Assembly: GCF_030020805.1 (NCBI RefSeq)
Contig: NZ_CP125098.1
Coordinates: forward strand, 5,541,501-5,605,500
DNA from: Paenibacillus sp. RC67
GTDB taxonomy: Bacteria; Bacillota; Bacilli; Paenibacillales; NBRC-103111
Direction of reading: 5' to 3'
Length of the DNA stretch: 64,000 nucleotides
A program made the position numbers and the translations under genes. Below are positions 8,881-17,131 of the stretch, piece by piece. Each line of letters opens with the position of its first letter. The stretch's first letter is position 1. The notes beneath the pieces are model-generated. The model saw only the letters and a list, made by a program, of their open reading frames with translations, did not search any database and was not told the DNA's origin.

Positions 8881-9768
8881 TTGCATTCCAGCACTGTGTC
8901 TATAAATGAGCTTCATTCACGCATTCTTAGCGCCAACTTTTATCCGTTCAAACCAGGACAAGCAGTGGGTCCACGCTGGCCTTATGTTCATATCTTTATC
9001 TACATTACAGAAGGCTCAGGCCACATTAAGATTGGGGAGGAGACGTGGGAGGCAGAAAAGGGAGATTTGTATTATATCGCCCCTGGCGCTGCTCACGTGT
9101 TCACTGCGAAGCAAGATGATCCAATGGTCCACGCGTCCGTGTATGTAGATCTAATCTCTCCCTCCACTCCCAAGTTAAAGGGAGATACCCAATTAAATGT
9201 CCACGATATTTCCAAGTACGATCTGTCATTGTGCGCTTCTAAGGTAGATTTTACGGATGGCTTTACTATACCGGTTCATACACGTGTGCCGCGAAATGCA
9301 GTTTGGCTGGAGCCTTTTTTCTCTGTCATCGAAACCTACTTCGATTTGTCACTCGGTAACGATCTGCTGCTGCGCTCCTATTTTGAGTCCTTTCTTGTCC
9401 GTTACCTTCAATACACATTGAAACCGCAAAACACCTTTTATGACTTGCGGATCGCCAAAATGATCGAATGGCTCGGAGAGGCCGAAGCCTCTAACGCTAA
9501 TGTTACCGAGTGGGCCCGACGGCTAGGCATCAGTACGGCATATTTATACGAGCTGTTCCGCAAACAGACAGGAACTAGTCCGCAAATCTACCTGCTTCAA
9601 TGTAAGCTTGATAAAGCCAAGGCCTTCCTGCGGGAAACGAATATGCCGGTTACAGAAATTGCATTTAAGCTAGGTTTCTCATCGTTGCATTATTTTGCAA
9701 GACAATTCAGCAAATATGTACAGGAGTCTGCCACACAGTATCGGCAGCGGTTTCGCGGATTCGAGTAA
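8881..9768 (+). CDS. AraC family regulator with N-terminal cupin sensor
   Basis: A 295-residue regulator: an N-terminal cupin-like ligand pocket (IYITEGSGHIKIG...GDLYYIAPGAAHVF, ~residues 38-75) and a C-terminal double helix-turn-helix (~190-292) with YLYELFRKQTGTSPQIYLLQ and the signature VTEIAFKLGFSSLHYFARQF. The start is TTG 8881, with GAGGTGA seven bases upstream. It is transcribed divergently from the short GH36 gene across a 253-bp gap, the classic arrangement for an AraC-type activator of sugar use genes. An alpha-galactoside or its breakdown sugar is a plausible effector, by inference only. The DinB gene starts 102 bases downstream on the same strand. Confidence 0.9.
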   Translation: MHSSTVSINELHSRILSANFYPFKPGQAVGPRWPYVHIFIYITEGSGHIKIGEETWEAEKGDLYYIAPGAAHVFTAKQDDPMVHASVYVDLISPSTPKLKGDTQLNVHDISKYDLSLCASKVDFTDGFTIPVHTRVPRNAVWLEPFFSVIETYFDLSLGNDLLLRSYFESFLVRYLQYTLKPQNTFYDLRIAKMIEWLGEAEASNANVTEWARRLGISTAYLYELFRKQTGTSPQIYLLQCKLDKAKAFLRETNMPVTEIAFKLGFSSLHYFARQFSKYVQESATQYRQRFRGFE

Positions 9769-9869
9769 TGCGTGCTCGGAACATTCCCTTACTCCACTCC
9801 GTTACGTGCAAATACTCGTCGAAGCATAGTATAATATGGAATGAACAGAACCCATTTGGAGGTAAGAAG

Positions 9870-10331
9870 ATGAGAGAAGAGTTTATTTTTTCATTAATTT
9901 CCAGAACTAGAGATAAGCTTCTGAAACAGGCGGAGCAGTGCCCGGCAGATCAAAGAACCGTTGTCCCCGAAGGCTTCAATAACAATATCCTATGGCAGAT
10001 GGGGCATGTCCTTACGGTGACGGACGGATTGGTCTTCAGTATCTCGGGACATCCTACGGAATGCCCAGCATCGTACCGCTCTTTCTTCGGTAATGGAACT
10101 AAACCTGCTGATTGGACCGAAGAACCACCTGCCTGGGAAACAATCATTGAGCAGTTGAAGGAACAGCCAAGCCGTATTCAATCCGTCTTATCCGGAAAGC
10201 TGTCTCAGGGTTTGGCGAAAGAGAACTTTATGAAAGCGGAGTCGATCGACGAGCTCCTTCCCTTCCATATTATGCATGAAAGCACTCACTCCGGTATGGT
10301 CAGCGGTTTGCTTAAAGCTTTGAATCGTTAG
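9870..10331 (+). CDS. DinB family protein
   Basis: A 153-residue four-helix-bundle protein of the DinB/YfiT superfamily. The metal-binding His triad is visible: His in LWQMGHVL and two His residues in HIMHESTHSGM. Many Bacillales paralogues are thiol-dependent S-transferases (bacillithiol-linked) or have unknown function. I chose ATG 9870, which has GGAGGTAAGAAG directly upstream; the open frame extends further upstream without resemblance to the family. A terminator follows. It has no clear link to the neighbouring sugar genes. Confidence 0.85.
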   Translation: MREEFIFSLISRTRDKLLKQAEQCPADQRTVVPEGFNNNILWQMGHVLTVTDGLVFSISGHPTECPASYRSFFGNGTKPADWTEEPPAWETIIEQLKEQPSRIQSVLSGKLSQGLAKENFMKAESIDELLPFHIMHESTHSGMVSGLLKALNR

Positions 10332-10381
10332 ACAGAGAGTTGAATCCTATATCGCGATAAGCGTCAGGTTAAACGCAGCAG

Positions 10382-10436
10382 CAAAAAGCCCTCATTCTTC
10401 CGCAGCAACGGCGAAAGATATGAGGACTTTTTTTTC
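10382..10436. terminator. Bidirectional terminator between dinB-like and cupin genes
   Basis: AAAAAGcCCTCAT and ATGAGGaCTTTTTT arms with one mismatch lie between convergent genes. The plus-strand copy ends in a run of eight T. Confidence 0.75.
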
Positions 10437-10463
10437 AATAGTAGGCAGAATGATTGGGACAGA

Positions 10464-10838
10464 TTAAGCCTGCTGTTCTTCCAATTGATTTTTATGGCGA
10501 GCCGGTCCAGCGTGAACCCATAATGTGACGATAGGATCTTCCTTGCTGGAGATCAGATGATGATCCTCTCCTGGCTCGATAACAAAGATATCACCGGTAA
10601 CGACGGGATGAAATACTTTATCCACTTCCATTTCACCTTTGCCTTGGGCAATAATGAACACTTCACAATCCTTGTGAACATGGTAGTCTCTACCTTCAGG
10701 ACCATCGTTCGAATGTGTGCGGAAGCCCGGCTTCTCGAAAGCCAAACCGCCAGAGGATAAATACTCTCCTGGTAAAATGCCTTGTAAAAAGTGTCCTTCT
10801 CTCGTATCCTGCAGATCAGACAAACGGTACTTTTTCAT
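10464..10838 (-). CDS. Cupin domain protein
   Basis: A 124-residue single-domain cupin. Motif 1 is seen as DYHVHKDCEVFIIAQGKGEMEV (two His and a Glu) and motif 2 as GDIFVIEPGEDHHLI. Such small cupins bind a metal and act as sugar isomerases, dioxygenases or sensors; nothing in the sequence decides which. The ATG follows GGAGGAATCGAT. It begins 24 bases after the end of the 735-residue GH36 gene on the same strand and is almost certainly its operon partner, suggesting a role in handling the released sugar or in sensing it. Confidence 0.85.
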   Translation of the reverse strand: MKKYRLSDLQDTREGHFLQGILPGEYLSSGGLAFEKPGFRTHSNDGPEGRDYHVHKDCEVFIIAQGKGEMEVDKVFHPVVTGDIFVIEPGEDHHLISSKEDPIVTLWVHAGPARHKNQLEEQQA

Positions 10839-10862
10839 ATCGATTCCTCCAATTCATGTATA

Positions 10863-13070
10863 TTATTGTGCCGTTAAGCGGTACAAGCGACTACGGAAGT
10901 CACCCTTCCACTGAGGCAGATTAAGCCCTATGTGCATCAACTCGTCCCCACCAAACAAAATCTCTTCAGCTTCCGACATCCCATCTTCCAGCACATGGTA
11001 ATCTTTATTAGGATCGAGACCTTTTAAGCGCAGCTTAGCTAATGGCGCATTCGGCTTCGATAGTACCTGGAAGTAAGCAACCAGCGCTGACGAACGATCC
11101 TCGGATACGAACATCCACGCCGTCTCGTTCCCCTCAAATGGACTTAGCAGGCGGTAAAAGTCGCCGAACTGGATCAACGGTCTTAACTCTTTGTATACAA
11201 CAACCTGCTGCTTCACAATCTCCTTGTCCTGCTCTGAAAACTTGGTTAAATCCAGCTCATACCCAAAGTTTCCCGACATCGCAACATGACCGCGCATCTC
11301 GATAGGTGTGACACGGTGAACCTGATGGTTCGGTACCGCAGATACATGGGAGCCCATGGAGCTGATCGGATAAACGATACTTGTTCCATACTGGATCTTT
11401 AAGCGCTCCACAGCATCCGTGTTGTCGCTGGTCCAAGTTTGCGGCATATAGTAAAGCATACCGGGATCGAAGCGGCCTCCTCCTCCAGAGCAGCTTTCAA
11501 ACAAAATATGTGGGAATGAGGAAGTAATGCGCTCCAGTACCTCATAAAGACCGAGCATGTAACGATGAGCAGTCTCCCTTTGACGCTCCGAAGGCAGCAA
11601 TGCAGAGCCGATTTCCGTCATATTGCGATTCATATCCCATTTGACATAGCTTATTGGACAGCTTGCCAAAATGTCGGATACAACTTGGACAATGTAGTCT
11701 TGTACATCCTTGCGTGAGAAATCAAGGATAAGCTGCTGGCGCGCTTCCGTACGTCTGCGATCCGGGACATGCAAGCACCAATCCGGATGGGCACGGTACA
11801 GCTCACTATCCGGCGATACCATCTCCGGTTCGAACCAAAGCCCGAACTGCAGATCTAGTTTGTTCACCCGGGCAGCTAGGTCTTCCAAGCCCTGAGGAAG
11901 CTTCTTCGCATCAACGAACCAATCGCCGAGTGAGCTCTTATCATTATCACGTTTGCCGAACCAGCCATCATCCAGCACGAACAGCTCCAAACCAAGCTCT
12001 TGGCCGACTTTGGCAATCTCTTCAATTGTGTTGGCGTTGAAATTAAAATAAGTCGCTTCCCAATTGTTTACGAGCACTGGTCTCGATTTATCGCGGAATT
12101 CACCTCGGCATAGCCGTGTACGATACAGCTTATGATAAGTGCGCGACATTCCGCCTAGGCCTTCCGCAGAATATACGAGCACCGCCTCAGGAGTCTGGAA
12201 CGATTCGCCCGGCTCGAGCAGCCAAGTGAAGTCAAAAGGATTAATTCCCATCACGACCCTCGTGGTGCTGTACGGATCAATTTCCGCCTGAGCCAGGAAG
12301 CTGCCGCTGTAGACCAGGCTGAAGCCATAAGCCTCACCACGATCCTCATCCGCATCTTTCGATAACAGCGCTATAAACGGATTGAGCGAGTGACTGCTCG
12401 AGCCACGGCGGCTCTCAATGGTTGCCCCTCCTGTCGTCAGAGGACGTCGTTCAATGTGCCGTTCCCTCGCCCAAGAGCCTGACAAATGAAGCATATCAAA
12501 ATTCGGATGTGGCAAATCAATGCCCATACTGAGCGCCCGAAGCAGTCTGATAGGCCCACCGCTTTCATTGTAATAGCGAACAGAACGGGCAACCGCATTA
12601 CAATCGCGAAAAACGGTATATGTAAGAACCACCTTCAAGCCAATGAGCTTGTCCGTCAACACGATATCAAGACTGTCCGCTTCCGCGTCATGCTCAACGT
12701 AAGTAGCTGGAAGCCCTTCAAGCTGCGGCTTGCCAGGGTAAATGCGGTGCGACTCATAAACAAGCTCGCTGACGGTTGTGCCATTTTCCAGCTGAACCTG
12801 GTAGGCCGGAACACGGAAATCGCTTCCCCCGAAGGCAGGAAGCTCCTGTGGCAGGGTATCCAGTGACAAGCTAAGATCGTTCGGATCCGTTGACGGAGAG
12901 AACGAGCAGCGCTTGCGGTTGGCCAATAAGCCTCCTACATTGGTACCGCGCACCTTACTTCCCCAATGTACGTGTGCAATATATTTCGACTTGATGATTT
13001 GTATAATATAGCTTGCATTTCGAGCCTGTAAATGAAAGGTTTGCGTTGCAGAATCAAAGCTTATGCTCAT
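10863..13070 (-). CDS. Alpha-galactosidase, GH36 (AgaA/RafA type)
   Basis: A cytosolic alpha-galactosidase of 735 residues, normal for the bacterial AgaA/RafA branch that hydrolyses melibiose, raffinose and stachyose. Layout: N-terminal beta-supersandwich domain (~1-320), catalytic TIM barrel (~330-650) and a C-terminal beta domain. The nucleophile is Asp479 in YVKWDMNRN and the acid/base Asp549 in TWTSDNTDA; both neighbourhoods match characterised enzymes closely. VLDDGW (365-370), LWFEPEM and ESCSGGGGRFD are also intact. The ATG has GGAGGTAGCC upstream. A terminator lies between this gene and the ABC importer genes upstream, so it has its own promoter. Residue numbers of the catalytic pair agree with those I recall for the family. 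Confidence 0.95.
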   Translation of the reverse strand: MSISFDSATQTFHLQARNASYIIQIIKSKYIAHVHWGSKVRGTNVGGLLANRKRCSFSPSTDPNDLSLSLDTLPQELPAFGGSDFRVPAYQVQLENGTTVSELVYESHRIYPGKPQLEGLPATYVEHDAEADSLDIVLTDKLIGLKVVLTYTVFRDCNAVARSVRYYNESGGPIRLLRALSMGIDLPHPNFDMLHLSGSWARERHIERRPLTTGGATIESRRGSSSHSLNPFIALLSKDADEDRGEAYGFSLVYSGSFLAQAEIDPYSTTRVVMGINPFDFTWLLEPGESFQTPEAVLVYSAEGLGGMSRTYHKLYRTRLCRGEFRDKSRPVLVNNWEATYFNFNANTIEEIAKVGQELGLELFVLDDGWFGKRDNDKSSLGDWFVDAKKLPQGLEDLAARVNKLDLQFGLWFEPEMVSPDSELYRAHPDWCLHVPDRRRTEARQQLILDFSRKDVQDYIVQVVSDILASCPISYVKWDMNRNMTEIGSALLPSERQRETAHRYMLGLYEVLERITSSFPHILFESCSGGGGRFDPGMLYYMPQTWTSDNTDAVERLKIQYGTSIVYPISSMGSHVSAVPNHQVHRVTPIEMRGHVAMSGNFGYELDLTKFSEQDKEIVKQQVVVYKELRPLIQFGDFYRLLSPFEGNETAWMFVSEDRSSALVAYFQVLSKPNAPLAKLRLKGLDPNKDYHVLEDGMSEAEEILFGGDELMHIGLNLPQWKGDFRSRLYRLTAQ

Positions 13071-13183
13071 GGCTACCTCCAGTTGTTAGATATACCCAAC
13101 ATTATATAACGCAGTCATACGTTCGAATATGGACAAAACACACTTTTATATGGAGAAATTACTTCTGTTTCAGCCTGAACTTC

Positions 13184-13216
13184 AAAAAAGTCCGAGCCTA
13201 TCGAGAGGCTCGGACT
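13184..13216 (-). terminator. Strong terminator after the LplA-type gene
   Basis: An 11-bp perfect stem, AGTCCGAGCCT / AGGCTCGGACT, with a six-base loop is followed on the minus strand by TTTTTT. It separates the ABC importer operon from the downstream alpha-galactosidase. Confidence 0.92.
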
Positions 13217-13344
13217 GTGGTCAAGATAGCGAAAGCGTCAGCAAAGCTCCAGTTGGTTCCAGAATCAGAATTTATTATTAATGATAATATCGCCGCACGG
13301 GCAAGGAAACCTTCCATCTCACCCTCAAATAAATCATAAACGTT

Positions 13345-15024
13345 CTATTTCTTCATCTTCGCATCATAGGCCGCTTGATAAATTTCCAAGTAGCGCTTCA
13401 AATTCATATTTTGCAGATTTTTCAAGTAACCGTCCCAATCTTTATCTAGGCTGGCATCCCCGATGACAAAGCGCGCAATCATCTCCTGCACGTGGTCTGT
13501 AATGGTTTTCTCGAGATCGGCGAGTTCCATGGCCTGCTCATTAGTAAAGAACATTTGCGGCAGAACCGTATTCATATTCTGTTTGTAAGGCTCATAGTTT
13601 TGCTTCGTTTCATTGTACAGAATCGTTTCTTGCGGATTTTTTGGATCGGCAACCTGGCCGAGACGGAAGTCATTGGTTCTAAGCGTCGGTGCCGTTTGCG
13701 ACCAGCTTACGTTTTGTACGGTTGGCAGGACAACGTCGGTTTTTTTCCAAATGGCTGGCTTGCCGTTAATGCCTACTTCGCCTTTATCGGCATACTTCCA
13801 CTCTACATCCAAGCGACCAATCGTTTCGCGCATCGTCATCTCTTCACTATAGAGCAGATCCGCAAGCCTGAAAGCAGCCTCCGGGTTTTTACTTGCTTTC
13901 GTAATGATATACCGTCCTTGGCCTACGCTATTGTTAAGCGGTGTGATCTGTGTCCCCTTAGGTCCTTTAAGAGGCGGAACCGACACGACTTCAAGCCATC
14001 TCCCGCTTGGTCCGCTGAATGTTGTGAATACCCCATTGTGCTGCGCAATTTCTGCTCCCAAAATGTTGACATCTGGATTTTCTCCCATTTGTCTAGCCTG
14101 ATCCCTATCTTGGGTAAACGATTGAGGAGCAATCAAGCCTTCAGCATACAGCTTGTGCAAATAAGCCAAGCCTTCTTTCCACTCCGGTTTGTTATAAGGT
14201 ACGTCCACTTTCCCATTGTTTACAAACAGACGATTCCAGTTGTTTTGTCCGACTCCATTGGCACTGGAATCTAATATAAAGGAGTTCATAATGAATGAAT
14301 CGATATTGACGTTCGGGCCTACAGCCGCTCCTGCAAGTGGAATTTCATCGGCCTTTCCGTTGCCGTTAGGATCCTTGGTCTTGAAGGCTTTCAGCACTTC
14401 GTACAGCTCATCGGTCGTCTTAGGCACTGCCAGTCCCAATTTATCCAGCCATGGTTTATAGATCCACAGCTTTTGCGACATCGAGCAATGGAAGCATTCA
14501 TTGACCATAGGAAGAGCATAAATTTTGCCTCCTGGGGCTGTAATGGCCTCTTTGACTCCTGGAACCTTGTCGAACATTTTCTTGGTCTCCACACCATACT
14601 TCTCGATATAAGGAGTAAGATCAAGGAAATCGCCTTGACTTCCGTAGATCAGCTGTTGAGTTGGCGAGACACCAAAGCCCATAATAACATCGGGCAAATC
14701 GCCGCTTCCGAGCACAAGATTCAGCTTCTCTGTCGCCGATTTCTCTGGAGCAACGTCCCATTCGATATGAATGTTTGTCTTCTCTTCCAGAAACTTGGTA
14801 AATTCATTTTTGGAGAAATCCTCTACGAACGGACTTCCTTTCACAAGTACCTTTATCGTCGTCTTCTCATTAGTGATCGGCAGTTGTCCAGCTGGACTCA
14901 CCGTCACCTGCTGAGTCTTTCCAGAAGCCTCCTTAGAATCTCCCTTATCCGCGCATCCGCTTAATACCGCTGTTGTTGCCAATGCCAAGCCTAAGCTCAC
15001 CGGAAGCCATTTTTTCCTCTGCAT
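13345..15024 (-). CDS. Solute-binding lipoprotein, LplA/YtcQ type
   Basis: The extracellular carbohydrate-binding component of an ABC importer, 559 residues. The signal peptide ends in a lipobox AVLSGC with Cys24 as the lipidation site, so the protein is membrane-anchored outside the cell. The TIKVLVKGSPFVEDF start of the mature domain and the large size (~560 aa) fit the LplA/YtcQ group common in Paenibacillus. AAGGGGGT precedes the ATG. It is the last gene of the permease-permease-binding protein operon; a strong terminator follows. The nearby alpha-galactosidases suggest an alpha-galactoside oligosaccharide ligand, but this is inference from position. Confidence 0.9.
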   Translation of the reverse strand: MQRKKWLPVSLGLALATTAVLSGCADKGDSKEASGKTQQVTVSPAGQLPITNEKTTIKVLVKGSPFVEDFSKNEFTKFLEEKTNIHIEWDVAPEKSATEKLNLVLGSGDLPDVIMGFGVSPTQQLIYGSQGDFLDLTPYIEKYGVETKKMFDKVPGVKEAITAPGGKIYALPMVNECFHCSMSQKLWIYKPWLDKLGLAVPKTTDELYEVLKAFKTKDPNGNGKADEIPLAGAAVGPNVNIDSFIMNSFILDSSANGVGQNNWNRLFVNNGKVDVPYNKPEWKEGLAYLHKLYAEGLIAPQSFTQDRDQARQMGENPDVNILGAEIAQHNGVFTTFSGPSGRWLEVVSVPPLKGPKGTQITPLNNSVGQGRYIITKASKNPEAAFRLADLLYSEEMTMRETIGRLDVEWKYADKGEVGINGKPAIWKKTDVVLPTVQNVSWSQTAPTLRTNDFRLGQVADPKNPQETILYNETKQNYEPYKQNMNTVLPQMFFTNEQAMELADLEKTITDHVQEMIARFVIGDASLDKDWDGYLKNLQNMNLKRYLEIYQAAYDAKMKK

Positions 15025-15078
15025 TTGTAAAACCCCCTTCTAATTTTGCCCATCCAATAGACTATAGACTTCTTCGTT

Positions 15079-15975
15079 CTATCCTTTTAAAGAACCGATC
15101 ATGACACCCTTAACGAAATGCTTCTGCACAAACGGATATACGGCAAGCAGTGGTAACGAGGATACGACAATGAGCGAATATTTCAGCAACGATCGCAAGC
15201 CTTCACGGCTCGCCTGATCTTCCAAACTGGCTAGCATGCTTACATCAACCTCATTTTGTACTAGAATTTCCCTTAGCACGAGCTGAAGCGGATACAAGGA
15301 AGGCTGTTTTAAATAAATCAAAGCATTGAAATATTGATTCCAATAGCCGACGGCTGAATAAAGCATAATGACGGCAATGATAGGACCGGACAACGGGATT
15401 ACGATTCGCCATACGAACTTGAAATCGTTACAGCCATCCAATTGGGCAGCTTCCAGCAATTCATCCGGTATTGTTGTCTTAAAATAAGTACGAGCAATAA
15501 TGACGTTGAACACGCTCATGGCACTAGGCAAAATCATCGCCCATACCGTATTTAGCATGCCTAAGTCTTTCACCAGAATATAGCTTGGTATCAGTCCTCC
15601 GGAAAAAATCGTTGTAAATACGAACAAAAGCATAAAGGCATTTTTACCGAACAAATCTCTTCGCGCCAATGGATAGGCAGCCATAACCGTCAAGACGACA
15701 TTAATCAATGTCCCAGCAACCGTATAAAATACGGAATTTCGAAACGAGCTCCAAATGAGCTTGTGCTTGAACACCGCAGCATAGCCTTCCAGGCTCGGCT
15801 CAACAGGCCACAGCCAGACACGTCCTGAGGTCACCGCATTCGGACTGCTGAAGGATGCGCTTACAATAAATACTAGCGGATACAGCACCGTGATGAGAAA
15901 TAACATAAGGACGACATAATTGATGATGTTAAACCAACGATCTGTTCTGCCTTCTTTAATATTGACGTACTCCAT
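15079..15975 (-). CDS. ABC transporter permease, LplC/YtcP type
   Basis: Inner-membrane permease of 298 residues with six predicted helices. The EAA loop for ATPase docking is visible as ELLEAAQLDGCNDFKFVWRIVIPLSGP around residue 187. The YPLVFIVSASFSSPNAVTSG region after helix 1 is typical of the LplC/YtcP subgroup of MalG-like permeases. The ATG follows GGGGAGGAAGCCGAG. It lies between the LplB-type permease and the binding protein in one operon. No ATPase gene is present; this group normally shares a general MsmX/MsmK-like ATPase encoded elsewhere. Confidence 0.92.
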   Translation of the reverse strand: MEYVNIKEGRTDRWFNIINYVVLMLFLITVLYPLVFIVSASFSSPNAVTSGRVWLWPVEPSLEGYAAVFKHKLIWSSFRNSVFYTVAGTLINVVLTVMAAYPLARRDLFGKNAFMLLFVFTTIFSGGLIPSYILVKDLGMLNTVWAMILPSAMSVFNVIIARTYFKTTIPDELLEAAQLDGCNDFKFVWRIVIPLSGPIIAVIMLYSAVGYWNQYFNALIYLKQPSLYPLQLVLREILVQNEVDVSMLASLEDQASREGLRSLLKYSLIVVSSLPLLAVYPFVQKHFVKGVMIGSLKG

Positions 15976-15999
15976 CTCGGCTTCCTCCCCTCTTCGGTG

Positions 16000-16974
16000 C
16001 TACCATAGGCTCTCCTGCTTCGTTCTTCTGGCGATGGAATTAACCGTTACCAGCAGAATCAAACCAACAACCGATTTGAACAGATTAATAGCCGTAGAGT
16101 AAGAGTAATTCATGGCCTGGGAAGCAAGACCGACCTTATACACGAACGTATCAATAACTTCGGAGGTCCGCGCGTTCAAGGAATTTTGCATCAGCAGCAC
16201 CTTCTCAAAGCCAAGATCCAGAATATTACCGGTGTTCAGGATAAGCAAAATAATCATGACCGGAATAATACTTGGAAGATCGATATGGAGCATACGTTGA
16301 AATTTGTTGGCACCATCAATTACAGCCGCTTCATGTTGAGCCGGGTCTACTCCAGCAAGGGCAGCTAAATAAATGATGCAGGAAAAACCAACGTTCTGCC
16401 AAATGCCGGACCAAACATAGATGGAGCTGAAATATTCTGGAATCGCCATGAAATTAATAGGTTCAAAGCCTAATTGGACCAGCAGCAAATTCACAAGCCC
16501 TTTACGGGGCTCCAGCAGCTCCAGGATGATCCCTACCATAACGACCACAGAAATAAAATGCGGCGCGTAAGTAATCATTTGTACTGTTTTTTTGAAAAAC
16601 TGGTTTTTTACATAATTTAAGGATAAAGCCAGAATGATTGGAAACGGGATACCGGCAAGCAAACTGTATACGCTGATAATCAACGTGTTCTTCATCAGCT
16701 TTCCAAACTCATACGAATTGAAAAAACGGATAAAGTGTTTGAAGCCCACCCACTCGCTTCCCGTAATTCCCTTGGATGCAATATAATCCTTAAACGCGAT
16801 CTGCGCTCCATACATCGGATAATATTTGAATACAAGGACGTAGACAACCGGCAATATAAGCAAGGCGTACAATTGCCAGCTGCGTTTCATCTGCTTCCAT
16901 CGGGAAAACGGCTGGCTTCTTGTCTTCATAATACTGTTAGTTTCCGCCTTCGCCGGCGCAACCGCTTTCATCAT
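16000..16974 (-). CDS. ABC transporter permease, LplB/YteP type
   Basis: The second permease of the importer, ~324 residues, MalF/LplB-like. It has a long polar N-terminus, then helix 1 (LYALLILPVVYVLVFKYYPMYG), the LplB-typical AQIAFKDYIASKGI segment and the EAA loop (QHEAAVIDGANKFQRMLHIDLPSI). I chose ATG 16974, which has AAAGGAG at proper spacing; the ATG at 16992 lies upstream of that site. It is the first gene of the operon and begins ~150 bases after the YesS-like regulator gene, separated from it by a terminator. Confidence 0.92.
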   Translation of the reverse strand: MMKAVAPAKAETNSIMKTRSQPFSRWKQMKRSWQLYALLILPVVYVLVFKYYPMYGAQIAFKDYIASKGITGSEWVGFKHFIRFFNSYEFGKLMKNTLIISVYSLLAGIPFPIILALSLNYVKNQFFKKTVQMITYAPHFISVVVMVGIILELLEPRKGLVNLLLVQLGFEPINFMAIPEYFSSIYVWSGIWQNVGFSCIIYLAALAGVDPAQHEAAVIDGANKFQRMLHIDLPSIIPVMIILLILNTGNILDLGFEKVLLMQNSLNARTSEVIDTFVYKVGLASQAMNYSYSTAINLFKSVVGLILLVTVNSIARRTKQESLW

Positions 16975-17109
16975 ACGTTCAACTCCTTTCATGTGAATGA
17001 GTTCATCATAAAGGGAATGACCGTAAAAGCGTAAGAAGAAAGACTTAAAATGTTATGCAAAAGTTAGGATATCGGTTGTGCACCTCGTTATTTTTTGTGC
17101 AAAAATAAA

Positions 17110-17131
17110 GAAAACGGCTTATTCAGCCGTA
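17110..17131 (-). terminator. Terminator overlapping the 3' end of the YesS-like gene
   Basis: An ACGGCT/AGCCGT stem overlaps the stop codon and is followed on the minus strand by TTTCTTTATTTTT. It separates the regulator from the importer operon. Confidence 0.6.

Noticed and set aside
8557..8916. 119-residue minus-strand ORF between the short GH36 and the AraC gene
   Set aside because: It covers the divergent promoter region and overlaps the start of both genes; no ribosome binding site or recognisable domain.
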